Source of the DNA: Aristolochia californica
Lineage: Eukaryota; Streptophyta; Magnoliopsida; Piperales; Aristolochiaceae
DNA: 64,000 nt
Assembly (NCBI GenBank): GCA_029961685.1
Contig: JARWKL010000007.1
Coordinates: 6,282,708-6,346,707, forward strand
Direction: 5' to 3'
Shown: one piece after another, positions 37,801 through 44,700 of the stretch
How positions within the stretch are numbered: position 1 is the stretch's first letter
Layout of the letters: each line of letters starts with the position of its first letter
The notes under the pieces: generated by a model
Database searches by the model: none
What the model saw: only the letters and a program-made list of their open reading frames with translations
Told to the model about the DNA's origin: nothing
Made by a program: the position numbers and the translations under genes

Positions 37801-39650
37801 CGAGTCGTCGAGTCAAACCTGGATTTGGTCGAGCCGATTCCGGATCTCGAGCTCGAGAGATACTGAATCGAACCGAGCTGATCCGGTTCGAAGCCACCCC
37901 TAGTAATAATGTCCTTCCCATTAGAACATGAAAATTCTTTAGACGGAGTATATATTTCACCAAAATCAGCCATATTGCTTGTATATAATCACAAATCTAT
38001 TCAATTTCACCTTCCAAAATACTCCTTATAAGCAAACTACATGGGTCACACCACATAAAATTAGGGTTAGGGCAATTACTGTGATGTTCGCACTTCAAGC
38101 TTCAATAGTCATAACACAAATTTCAAACTCCCAAGAAATCGAACCACATAACCATCAATTAGGGGGTATGTCAGCCTAAGCGAAGGATGACATAAGCATA
38201 AGAAAGGGAAAGTTGGTGCACATCCCAAGACAAACATAAGAGTTCCTTTTTGGGCAATTAAATCATAGAAAGCTGTTCTATGAACAGTTGAACCAGTAAC
38301 CCTAGAGTTATGGCCGAAGAAAGAGATGGAAAAATTAGATTTATGTGATCGTCTTCTTCAAAGGATGGTGAATGCTGATAAGAAACCTTCCCAGATGTGA
38401 TCTACTGCTCTGATACTATCTAAAAATAAAAGAAGAGAGAGAGAGATGAAAAAAGAATGAGAGAGAAAGAGAGAAGGGAGAGAGAAGTAGACCTATTTAA
38501 TTAAAAGTGGATTTTCTGAATTATAAAATTGTCCCTCACTTAAGTGAAACCCTAATCTCCTTATATCTCTCATTTTATATGTCCTATGTATATGAAACTT
38601 GGACTGTAGACATAATCAGCATAGAGAACAAGATTACACAAGAATATAAATACGATGACAAGGTGAAATGACCAAAATACCCCTGTGCTGGTTTTTTAAC
38701 AATTATCTTGTAGCTTTTTTCAGTGACCATGGCATCATTCTTAAATCGTCACTGTCACATCTTATTCAGCTACATGAATCTCTTTTTCCAATTTGATCTA
38801 TCATTTCCTAACTCCATTTGTCAACCTTTTCCAAGTTTCTAGTATCAAAGATATTTTTCATATATCTCCACTTCCTGTTGTTTTATCAATGGACGTGTCT
38901 GATATCCTTCCTCACCAGTGATATTTTATCAATATGAAACATGTACATATCGTCACAGAACTTACAGTTTTCATCTCTTAGTGCCACTCCATGGTGTTCT
39001 CGTCTCTTTTGGTACTTGTAGCATCTCATAGCTTTGATGTCCGTAACTGATTTTCTTCCTAATTTTGTTTTATGTATGTCAACATTCTAACTGCTGCAAA
39101 GACTCATCTCACAGCATGAATCCTATGCTACAAGAAATCACTATTTGTCCTGCCAAAATGTTGTGGTTCTTGAAAGTGACTCTTTCAATGCTGAATCCAC
39201 TTGGTGGGTCTCAAGAGTGGCATCAATCATTTTTGCAGCTACTGTTGATCACAAAACTCTTTTGTAAATTACGAGTTATTGAATGTGATTAAAATTAACC
39301 AGAGAAGAATTTCTAAGAAAAGCTGCCACTGTTTTACTGTTTTGTTGATTATGCCCATGTGTTTCTATTTTCCTCATTATGCAACAATATTTGTACTGCA
39401 GGTTGGAATCCCAATTGCTGCTGGAGTGTTGCTTCCTGTGACTGGAACTATGCTGACTCCTTCCATTGCTGGAGCTCTCATGGGTCTGAGTTCAATAGGA
39501 GTAATGGGAAATTCACTATTCTTGAAACTCAAGTTTGGCTCTAAAAAACCCTTACATACATTTTGGTACGATGGTAAATCTGTTTCTCAAACAGCCATGG
39601 ATGAAACCAACGGCTTGGGAAACCCCTACCGTTCCAAATGGAGCACCTAA
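4782..39650 (+). CDS. PAA1: Copper-transporting P1B-type ATPase, chloroplast type (PAA1/HMA6-like), 5'-partial
   Basis: Fourteen exons: 4782-4856, 5784-6064, 6219-6452, 6745-6843, 7546-7695, 7863-8009, 9477-9527, 9846-10018, 26088-26214, 26893-26990, 27944-28184, 28350-28553, 29463-29543 and 39402-39650. Together they give about 735 codons with consistent phases and a TAA stop. In order the protein shows membrane helices 1-4, the actuator-domain TGE loop ([12 protein letters not shown]), the CPC helix ([13 protein letters not shown]), the phosphorylation site DKTGT, the nucleotide-domain HP motif (NTIHPVGKA), GSGAVAF, MLSGDK, the hinge MVGDGINDA, and helices 7 and 8. Wording such as [12 protein letters not shown] and [11 protein letters not shown] matches plant PAA1 better than PAA2. 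In Arabidopsis PAA1 carries Cu(I) across the plastid envelope to supply plastocyanin and plastid Cu/Zn superoxide dismutase. Compared with about 949 residues in Arabidopsis, the N-terminal ~210 residues (transit peptide, metal-binding domain) are missing from the window. All motifs are intact, so the gene is probably functional despite 16-kb and 10-kb introns. Confidence 0.95.
5784..6064 (+). CDS. PAA1: PAA1-like exon: membrane helices 1-3
   Basis: Acceptor gacag, donor gtatgt. It encodes [17 protein letters not shown] (helix 1), [15 protein letters not shown] (helix 2) and [14 protein letters not shown] (helix 3), the conserved N-terminal membrane block of P1B copper ATPases. Confidence 0.95.
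6219..6452 (+). CDS. PAA1: PAA1-like exon: helix 4 and start of actuator domain
   Basis: Acceptor tttgcag, donor gtgagt. It encodes [20 protein letters not shown] (helix 4) followed by the actuator-domain entry ending VVLPG. In frame, 78 codons. Confidence 0.95.
6745..6843 (+). CDS. PAA1: PAA1-like exon: actuator-domain TGE loop
   Basis: Acceptor tttcag, donor gtattt. It encodes [20 protein letters not shown] followed by [10 protein letters not shown]. The TGE triplet is the dephosphorylation motif of P-type ATPases. Confidence 0.95.
6904..7300 (-). repeat. Degenerate TRIM-like remnant in intron
   Basis: Two direct repeats (about 7000-7060 and 7187-7240) share the pattern ttgggc.agtt..tc..aaaatgatta followed by an agttaggaggcc-like end. 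Between them, ctttgaaaccatg (about 7172-7184) resembles a reversed tRNA-Met primer-binding site. The pattern matches the better-kept TRIM at 62705-63131. It is strongly decayed and its borders are uncertain. Confidence 0.35.
7546..7695 (+). CDS. PAA1: PAA1-like exon: end of actuator domain
   Basis: Acceptor aatag, donor gttctt. It encodes [18 protein letters not shown] through [20 protein letters not shown] and a final Lys, the conserved segment leading into helix 5. In frame, 50 codons. Confidence 0.95.
7863..8009 (+). CDS. PAA1: PAA1-like exon: helix 5 and start of helix 6
   Basis: Acceptor cttcag, donor gtatga. It encodes [20 protein letters not shown] and [14 protein letters not shown], directly before the CPC-containing exon. 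Confidence 0.95.
8010..9476. other. Intron with a CT microsatellite
   Basis: A 1.5-kb intron of the copper ATPase gene. It holds a (CT)13 run at 8173-8198 and no recognisable coding or transposon sequence. Confidence 0.5.
9477..9527 (+). CDS. PAA1: PAA1-like exon: CPC metal-binding helix
   Basis: A 51-bp exon (acceptor gtgcag, donor gtaact) coding [17 protein letters not shown]. It holds the transmembrane CPC motif that binds Cu(I) during transport. Confidence 0.95.
9571..9640. repeat. TTA/ATT microsatellite
   Basis: A run of (TTA)n passing into imperfect (TAA/ATT)n within a short intron of the copper ATPase gene. Confidence 0.85.
9846..10018 (+). CDS. PAA1: PAA1-like exon: phosphorylation site
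   Basis: Acceptor tttcag, donor gtttgg. It encodes [20 protein letters not shown] and [15 protein letters not shown], with the phosphorylated Asp in DKTGT. It ends in two bases of a Ser codon completed 16 kb downstream at 26088. Confidence 0.95.
10239..10678 (+). mobile_element. TRIM (miniature LTR retrotransposon)
   Basis: Two copies of a ~120-bp terminal repeat begin TGTTGAGTGGGAAAAAA at 10239 and 10551. The first is followed by ggtattagagtaggtt (from 10362), close to the usual TGGTATCAGAGCAGG primer site. The second is preceded by the purine run gatgtgaggggg (10539-10550). The internal part is only about 190 bp and has no coding capacity. The 3' repeat is cut short near 10672, where the next LTR begins. 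Confidence 0.75.
10682..11000 (-). mobile_element. Left LTR (3' LTR) of antisense Copia element
   Basis: About 319 bp. On the - strand it starts TGTTAGAAAATATG and is preceded by the purine tract acttgagggggg (+ strand 11001-11012). Its partner at 23773-25439 shares the GAGA-rich start, then ggcag.gttgaggct, then caacccctaacttggtttta and ttcctaacaagttacct. The outer end (ttgggatttaga) is imprecise. Confidence 0.8.
11001..14596 (-). mobile_element. Decayed Ty1/Copia internal region (gag to RNase H)
   Basis: On the - strand, in order: gag with a zinc-knuckle remnant (14575-14258, [15 protein letters not shown]), a protease-region remnant (14056-13865), the pre-integrase block ([10 protein letters not shown] at 13703-13674; [12 protein letters not shown] downstream), integrase remnants, reverse transcriptase with [11 protein letters not shown] (11987-11772), and RNase H with [19 protein letters not shown] (11481-11263). 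Stops and frameshifts are frequent. The N-terminal part of gag and the primer site are missing at the right, where a LINE fragment starts at about 14597. The element is antisense to the host gene. Confidence 0.85.
14597..15580 (+). mobile_element. LINE fragment (RT C-terminus to zf-RVT), + orientation
   Basis: Frames read the RT thumb region ([19 protein letters not shown] from about 14767), then [20 protein letters not shown] and the zinc-binding domain [19 protein letters not shown] with [10 protein letters not shown]. It is close to the LINE at 24012-25037. It stops within the zf-RVT domain (…FGTFEMAR at about 15575), where it meets another LINE in the opposite direction. There is no poly-A tail. 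Confidence 0.8.
15581..20440 (-). mobile_element. LINE (L1-type), - orientation, inactive
   Basis: Read leftwards from about 20440: an ORF1-like region (20385-18897, with an [17 protein letters not shown] segment), a Pro/Ser-rich spacer, the RT N-terminus ([20 protein letters not shown], 18240-18181), the RT core with [15 protein letters not shown] (17842-17798) and [10 protein letters not shown] (about 17540-17511), RT C-terminus and thumb (17271-16600), zf-RVT ([17 protein letters not shown], 16430-16380) and part of RNase H ([13 protein letters not shown]) ending near 15590. No endonuclease domain was seen between ORF1 and RT. The usual FADD box reads FAND. Frameshifts are common and the poly-A end is missing. 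Confidence 0.8.
18463..18475. repeat. Poly-G run
   Basis: An uninterrupted run of about a dozen G residues inside the decayed LINE, a likely place for sequencing-length error. Confidence 0.7.
20488..23772. repeat. Tandem array, ~674-bp monomer, about 4.9 copies
   Basis: The landmark agggattgtaaact recurs at 20491, 21165, 21839, 22513 and, with one change, 23188. The spacings are 674, 674, 674 and 675 bp. Other landmarks recur with the same period: ggatccataggtcatttg, aaaacatgtgtagaaaaatc, tggaatttcccaaactt and gagatgaagggaaagtg. Monomers are AT-rich, differ by scattered substitutions and short indels, and contain no ORF of note. The array starts right after the 5' end of the LINE and ends abruptly inside a monomer where an LTR begins at 23773. 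No protein or RNA gene was recognised in the unit. Confidence 0.95.
24012..25037 (+). mobile_element. 5'-truncated LINE with target-site duplication
   Basis: A reading frame from 24016 holds zf-RVT ([27 protein letters not shown]) and an RNase H domain ([20 protein letters not shown], then [12 protein letters not shown] and [13 protein letters not shown]). It then breaks, with [20 protein letters not shown] still readable downstream. A poly-A tail (about 25024-25036) closes it. The 10-bp sequence caagttacct lies on both sides (24002-24011 and 25038-25047), so the insertion into the LTR is well defined. It is the youngest-looking LINE in the window. Confidence 0.9.
25095..25417 (-). mobile_element. 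Solo LTR inside another LTR
   Basis: TGTAAAAGAGTG…TTTTCTTACA, about 323 bp, TG...CA-bounded. It interrupts the older LTR between ccaatatacc and ctgaaacatattttctaac, which are adjacent in the partner LTR near 10970-11000. Internal text (aaacccttatatctccctat, ttgtccaaattacac) resembles the Copia LTRs at 55976 and 58467. No internal domain remains. Confidence 0.7.
25440..26087. other. End of the 16-kb intron
   Basis: AT-rich intron sequence with no recognised repeat, ending at the acceptor cttgcag of the next copper ATPase exon. Confidence 0.4.
26088..26214 (+). CDS. PAA1: PAA1-like exon: nucleotide-binding domain HP motif
   Basis: Acceptor cttgcag, donor gtaatt. It encodes [20 protein letters not shown] followed by [17 protein letters not shown]. 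The HP motif binds ATP in heavy-metal ATPases. Its first base completes a Ser codon begun at 10018. Confidence 0.95.
26893..26990 (+). CDS. PAA1: PAA1-like exon: nucleotide-binding domain GxG region
   Basis: Acceptor acacag, donor gtactt. It encodes [20 protein letters not shown] and [10 protein letters not shown], with two bases of the following Arg codon. The downstream sequence stays open in frame to 27096, but family length and the next exon's phase place the donor at 26991. Confidence 0.9.
26991..27943. other. Intron, possible decayed LTR sequence
   Basis: About 950 bp. Two similar phrases (atactccctccaaatgac at about 27169 and atactcccttcaaatgac at about 27508), and a segment near 27600-27800 with purine-rich and 'attacccctggat' text, suggest remnants of an LTR element. 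This could not be established. Confidence 0.25.
27944..28184 (+). CDS. PAA1: PAA1-like exon: end of N domain and start of P domain
   Basis: Acceptor cttgcag, donor gtaagg. It encodes [37 protein letters not shown] and [20 protein letters not shown]. The MLSGD motif belongs to the phosphorylation domain. Confidence 0.95.
28350..28553 (+). CDS. PAA1: PAA1-like exon: GDGxND hinge
   Basis: Acceptor gacag, donor gtattt. It encodes [13 protein letters not shown], then [20 protein letters not shown] and [12 protein letters not shown]. The GDGxND hinge is intact. Confidence 0.95.
28776..29012. repeat. Tandem duplication, ~121-bp unit, two copies
   Basis: The block from ctggagaaaatacttgggag at 28780 recurs at 28901 with few changes (gttataacaattaactgttt, gaaacacattctgtctatt, gagaatgtgatgga). 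It lies within an intron of the copper ATPase gene. No coding potential. Confidence 0.9.
29463..29543 (+). CDS. PAA1: PAA1-like exon: helix 7
   Basis: Acceptor atgcag, donor gtaagt. It encodes [20 protein letters not shown] followed by WAFAYNI, with the YN pair of helix 7. It is followed by a 9.9-kb intron. Confidence 0.95.
29635..29940 (-). repeat. 3' LTR of the Copia element in the 9.9-kb intron
   Basis: TGTAAAAAGTAAAAG…TTTTTTAGCA, 306 bp. On the - strand it begins TGCTAAAAAACCAG after the purine tract. It is about 20 bp longer than its partner because of an extra stretch near 29690-29740. Confidence 0.85.
33678..36070 (+). mobile_element. Non-autonomous LTR retrotransposon nested in Copia gag
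   Basis: LTRs at 33678-34000 (323 bp) and 35760-36070 (311 bp) begin TGTTGAAGAGAAGATATGG and end TTCAACA or TTTAACA. The left LTR is followed by tgggatcagagcaggt, a near match to the tRNA-Met primer site. The right LTR is preceded by acttgagggggag. Flanks ttgag (33673-33677) and ctgag (36071-36075) form a 5-bp duplication with one change. The 1.76-kb interior has no gag or pol reading frame, so the element must have been moved by another element's proteins. A solo LTR of this family lies at 3129-3400. Confidence 0.9.
36487..37902. mobile_element. Non-autonomous hAT-like DNA transposon with 8-bp duplication
   Basis: The ends are inverted: TAGGGGTGGCATCGAGCCG at the left, and GAAGCCACCCCTA at the right, which reads TAGGGGTGGCTTC on the other strand. 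An exact 8-bp duplication gtaataat flanks it (36479-36486 and 37903-37910), the size made by hAT transposases. The left ~170 bp is repeated internally from about 36707 (ggtggcatcaaatccagctg…). The right part is GC-rich with a run of about 16 G at 37650-37665 and C runs near 37776. No transposase frame is present. It splits the gag gene of the surrounding Copia element. A second family copy starts at 63724. Confidence 0.85.
38419..38701 (-). repeat. 5' LTR of the Copia element in the 9.9-kb intron
   Basis: About 283 bp, partner of 29635-29940. Its inner (left) edge adjoins the reversed primer site ctctgatactat (38409-38420). On the - strand the LTR starts TGTTAAAAAACCAG. Confidence 0.85.
38702..39401. 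other. End of the 9.9-kb intron
   Basis: Unique-looking AT-rich sequence with no repeat recognised. It ends at the acceptor gtactgcag of the last copper ATPase exon. Confidence 0.5.
39402..39650 (+). CDS. PAA1: PAA1-like last exon: helix 8 and C-terminus
   Basis: Acceptor actgcag. It encodes [20 protein letters not shown] and [20 protein letters not shown], then a basic hydrophilic tail ending RSKWST and TAA at 39648-39650. The MGLSS sequence in helix 8 is the expected second metal-site motif. An AATAAA at 40146-40151 is one possible polyadenylation signal. Confidence 0.95.
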   Translation, partial: VGIPIAAGVLLPVTGTMLTPSIAGALMGLSSIGVMGNSLFLKLKFGSKKPLHTFWYDGKSVSQTAMDETNGLGNPYRSKWST

Positions 39651-41186
39651 ATGAAATTGAAGATGTCTGATTTGGAAATTTTGAAGCGCTCAATTTTTGT
39701 CATATCCATGTGGTCAGATCAAATTCCAAGCATGTAGGGATCAGTTTATTGCTATAGATACTCAACAATTGCCCAATGAATGGTACTGAGCAAGGGATTC
39801 CATTCCAACCACCAGAACGAGCAAGTTACAGGAAAGGTTCCTGCACTGTCAGGACGAAGAGAAAAGCTACCTGCCCTCTTTTGTTGTGAAATCTTTTGGA
39901 AGTGTTTGTACAGTCGTAGCTTATACTGTACGTCATATTGTTTTTAAATTTATGGCATTCTTTTCTGACGAGCACCCTTTATTTCATCTGGTTTGATCAC
40001 CTTTCCCTGTTCGGGTTTCCTTTCCCAGATGTAGCCAAGTTTCCGCTCACCTTTTACCCTTCGTTTTCTGGATAAAGTAATAAGTTCACCTTTGGTATTT
40101 AGTTGCTTCACCTTTAATACCTTCTGAAATCTGAAATTTAGTAGCAATAAAGACCATATACTGCATTGGATCTATTGCAAGAGGAGAGCAGAAATCCGGA
40201 ATAATGAGTGATATTGAAGAAATTGAGTTTGACAGAGGTTTTAATTGAGTGCGTTCAGGCTGAAAAATTTAATGCTCATTACCCGAAAGCTGGTCATCTC
40301 CAAGTTTAGTCTCCTGCCTTCTTACACCTCAGGTTCAGAAAAATTCAGTAGGTGGGAGTCAAAAACCTACTCACATAATTAGTGGTTCCATTTCTCCCAT
40401 TAAACCGTGTACCTTTTGCCAGAAATCTATCTCGTTCTTTTGTCAGGACTCTTACCTGCTCTGTCGCAGCATGACTTTATCACACGGGAACTTCCATGTT
40501 CTCTCAATATCACCAAGTACTACAAATTCAGAAAATCCCTTTCAGTGCATTGAAGCAACATCCAAGATTTTCATATTTTGAAAATTTTCATGAATGCCAA
40601 AAGATTGGTCCAAACCAGCGGATCAATGGACTACTTGCCCAGAGGAGCTCAGTTGACCCTACCATTAATGTGTTATGCTCAAGAAGAAAGACTCTATCCG
40701 TTGCCTGGCCAATTATAAAGACAACCCGGATCATGACCTCAATTGGTCAGGTATGCTTGCAGCTCACCCAAAAGCTTTTTCATCTGTGAAATCACGAATA
40801 ATCCCTCCAAGCCTAATTGGTTCTCAACCAGCACAATCAAGTAGAAGAACAAAAAACATACAGAAAGTGTACTTCACAGTAACAGCAGCAACTCACTCTT
40901 ACATGAAGGATTGCATTTTTGGCGTGTAACTACCTACAACTGTTAATTTCACATCTTCCATAACTGAAAATGGATTACAATTCAAGAGCTACAACTCAAT
41001 ATTCTAGTTGTAAGAGGAAGCTCCAGCTGGTGTTTGATCCACAGGCTCAAGCAACAAAAACAAGAGCACAACCAACCTCCCCTTGAAAGTACCTCAGAAT
41101 CCTTGTTAGCCTCTCAAAAACCACCAAAGCTAATCCTTTTAAACCCAAATCACTGTTAATTACCATGTTAAGAAAAATCTCAAACC
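39651..41186. other. 3' region between convergent PAA1-like and KUP7-like genes
   Basis: Contains the 3' UTRs of both convergent genes. Open frames at 40496-40789 and 40675-40929 match no recognised family and are probably chance. No element was recognised. Confidence 0.5.
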
Positions 41187-41727
41187 TCACACCATGTAAG
41201 TCATGCCCACCTGCATTAAATTTGTATGGGGCACAGTTAGAGTTGCTATTCCCCTCCTACAGTTCTTCCTCAAAAATGCATAGAAGTAGTTTATGACAAG
41301 TTTCTTAAAGAACCATGAATCTTTCCTTGCACGAATATCTCCATATCCTAATAGATAAACTACCCCTGGATCTTTAGCTCTGTGAATAAAAGCAAGCTCC
41401 CACACCGAACCTTGCTCAGCATCTGATATCCCAGAATCTGATGTTGGGAAGTCTAGACCCACATCACCAGATGTGCTCGCCTCCATTATCTCTTTCCCCT
41501 TGCCTCGGTAGTTGGCCAACAGCGGAGCCCCGAGGGAGTAAGCACTTTCATTAGGACCTAGTAAAAGTCTTGAGCTTGAATCGTCACTTTCAAACTCAGA
41601 TTCACCATCTTCATCACTCTCCAAAGAACGCTCTTGGGCCTCCCTGAGGATGAACTTCTCAAGGCTCTCAATCAGAAGTTGCTCAAATGTCTGATGGTTC
41701 TCTTTCCTTACATCCTTGTAACCATAC
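41187..41727 (-). CDS. KUP7: KUP7-like last exon: cytosolic C-terminal domain
   Basis: Acceptor aatacag. It encodes YGYKDVRKENHQTFEQLLIE, an acidic Ser/Asp/Glu-rich variable region, then ARKDSWFFKKLVINYFYAFL and the stop. The preceding exon supplies the first two bases of its Arg codon. Confidence 0.95.
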
Positions 41728-44700
41728 CTGTATTTGTGAGTTAGAAAAAGTCTGTAAAGGTAAAGAACTGCACTGTTGATGTTAAATAAGATGCTGAGAC
41801 GTTTGAGCTACTACACATATCCATCACAGATAGACACTAATCTAATCAAGCACCTACTTCGTAATGCCACAGGAATTAAATGCACACCCGGTATCTTTAC
41901 AGTGAAAGGGCAATGATGATCGAATTTGTTGATCGTGGGTTAAAATTGTTCATGAATTGCAAAGAGCCCAGGAGTTTTATTGAAATTCTCACCATCCAAA
42001 CACTGGTCCATGTACAACCAGTAAACAAAAATGAAGCAGATCAGTGACATTGGTTCAGATAGTAAAAGCCCACCAGCAGTATGGCAGGATTGTCCCATAG
42101 GTCAGAAATTTGGACCCAAGTCTTAGCTACTTTGGGAGGACCCAACTCGTTCTCCAAGTTATTTTCAATGGCACTGACATACAAAGCATGGATTGAAAAC
42201 TGACATATACTCTAACAGCTAAGATGCTATAAATCTTCAGTGAACCACACTAAATGTGTTCATACCTGGCAATGCAGCGGAAAATGTGATAGTTCTTTGG
42301 GCAAACTCGCCGAAAAAGAAACCTCTCATTCTGAGGAACCACTGGCACTGGCACATACTTTATACAAACAAATATGATCATGGAGTGGATTGCAGGTAGG
42401 GTGGTCAGAAAATGGCCAAAAATCGCTGGAATACCTTTCACCAGCTCATTATAAACCAAGCCAATTCCTGGGACTCTTATTGTTCCAAGATTGCTGCCCA
42501 GCTTCATCAGCAAATCCATTGAAAGTTTCTGCTTCACTTCAGTTTCATACTTGAGCTTGCTTCCGTAATTCCAGATAAACATTACCATAAAAACTACTGC
42601 AGAAAAGACCAGTAAGACCCAACTCCCATCACCTACACTACCTAAGACTGAGGAAAAAAAGAGGAGTTCCAACCCGAGGAAGAAAATCAAGAAAGTGAGG
42701 ACAGTTATGATGTTTGTTTGCCATATCAGAAGCATGACTATAGTCACTAGGATAGTTGTTGTCATCATCACACCAAGTTCTGCAATGTCTGAACCACAAG
42801 AAAACAGAAAAATAAGGAATATGATGAGAAAATAAATAAGAAAAATCACAAATAGACAGTGTATATAGTGTATATACAAGGAAACCATTCTCTAAATTAG
42901 TCATTAGATTTAGATACAGAACGGGATCTTTATGCAAGCAAATCTTGAGGGGTAGTCTCTAGGTCATTTCTTCTGGGATTTCTTTTGTTTTTTTTATTTT
43001 TTTGCCTAAAAACCAAGAAATGACCTAGTAAAGATTTTCTTATGAGTTGACCTCAAGCACCTAGTCGTGAATGCCTCTGGTATCTCTTTAATTTTTTTAT
43101 CTTGGCTTCCAGCCAGCTAGTATCACTTGTTATTTGCTTTAATAAAATCACCATTTTCAAAATGATTTTCTTGTTAGCAATATAAAAATCATCATTTTTT
43201 AAATGAAATTTCTTATGTCTGTGAAGAAAAAGAGTGTACAATTGCCTCTCATCATTCTTCACAGTTTTCATCCTATTCCTCCAAAACAGACCAGGTTTCT
43301 GTAATCCTGAAAACTATCATGCTTCAACAGCCCCGTTATCCTTCCAGTCTTAAGCTGACTAAGAGTTTTGATGAATTTCCAGAGCTTTTTGAAACCATTC
43401 CCACAAGTTCTCAAAATTATTATTTTTAGTGAGTATTCCACTGCCACTTCAATAATGTCATTTCCATGTGCTGTATATACATACACTGTATCCAGTTAAA
43501 TATTTTCACAGCCACCAGTTCATATCATAACCTCTATACCAGAAGACTAGACTTACTGGACCTGGATGACAGCATGCATCTAAACCCCCCCCAACCACCA
43601 ATGGTAAAAGGTTTGTTTTCATGCATGCATGAAAAGTAAAAAATGTCCAGTTTAGAGAAAATTATAGCTACATTTAATTTGTTTGTGTGTATGAGAGAGA
43701 GCTAGAGAGCAACAAAAGATATTATGGCTTACCATATGCATTTCCAATTTCATATATGCTCCCGAAAGTGGTGACAAAAACCAGGCAAAAAACAAGCAGA
43801 AACCAGTTCATAACTGGGATATAAATTTGACCCATGAACTTTCGAGATGTATGAATGATTTTAAGGCGAGGAAAACACCCAAGCGCTGTCGATTGCTTTA
43901 CACACGAGAATGTTGCTGTTGTCATGGCTCGGCTGGCTATCAATGCAGCAACATTGGCAATAAGGAAGACTGGCCAAAAAACTCCACCTAGAGACCAAAA
44001 TTAACATAAAATTTCTTGATGTCATAATTGGGTAAAAAACAGTGGAGAAAGGAGAGAAAGATACAAAGGTTAAAAGCCATTTAGTAGTCATTTGGTTGAA
44101 TAAGAGCTTAATTCGCATCATGATTTATAATGAAAATTAACTACAATCTGAAGATTTACTTATCATGATTTGTAATGATAAGTTAAATACAATCAGAAGA
44201 TTCACAATCAGATGGCTATGCTCATTCGAAAGGATCAGATATTTCAATCCCCTTAGAGAATTATCTTCTAGAATGGGAGTCATGGTCCTCAACAGGCCTG
44301 TCAAACTGTGTAAACAATGTTCTATGCACTGATTGAAGCAAATGAAGAAATACTTCAAATATAAAAAAATACCTGGAACAGAAGAAAAGAAAACCTGCCC
44401 TGCTTGTTCTACATTAGCCATAAGGTACGCAGCTTGGCCAAGATAACCCAATAGAAGACAGGGCAGCACTAGAAACACAAAGGTATGCTGTAAAAGATAG
44501 AGATGGAATTAGAAGCAACAAATAAAAAGAGGCAAATACAATTAGCCCATGAAAATTATACTGCTCTACTGAAAGTCATTACAACATAATCCATAACTTA
44601 TCTGGTCATCAAATAAAATAAGAAAAAATATTCATATCAATATTTTTTTATTTTTTTATTTTTTGAGAAAGGCCTGTCAACTAATGTTAAGTCTAAGTGG

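Larger units (their letters stand above)
29635..38701 (-). mobile_element. Ty1/Copia element, antisense, with two nested insertions
   Basis: LTRs lie at 29635-29940 and about 38419-38701. They share the GAGA-rich start, cctatttaattaa, tggattttctgaatta, ctcacttaagtgaaaccct and the end ggttttttaaca/agca. Flanks attgt (29630-29634) and attat (38702-38706) fit a 5-bp target duplication with one change. The primer site agtatcagagcagta lies next to the right LTR and the purine tract attaaggggag next to the left one. On the - strand are gag (start at 37973, [14 protein letters not shown]; zinc-knuckle remnant [12 protein letters not shown] in the segment 33493-32993), protease ([13 protein letters not shown]; 33134-32871), integrase (32766-31741) and RT/RNase H remnants (31500-30240). 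Removing the nested elements leaves about 5.2 kb, a normal Copia length. Many stops make it inactive. Confidence 0.9.

Noticed and set aside
10682..38701. Strict antisense bias of Copia elements in introns as a sign of selection
   Set aside because: The two large Copia elements in the copper ATPase gene are antisense, but the one in the ROCK1-like gene is in the sense direction. The sample is too small.
40496..40929. Two overlapping + strand open frames of 97 and 84 codons after the copper ATPase stop
   Set aside because: No family resemblance, no codon pattern, and they lie in the likely 3' UTR region.
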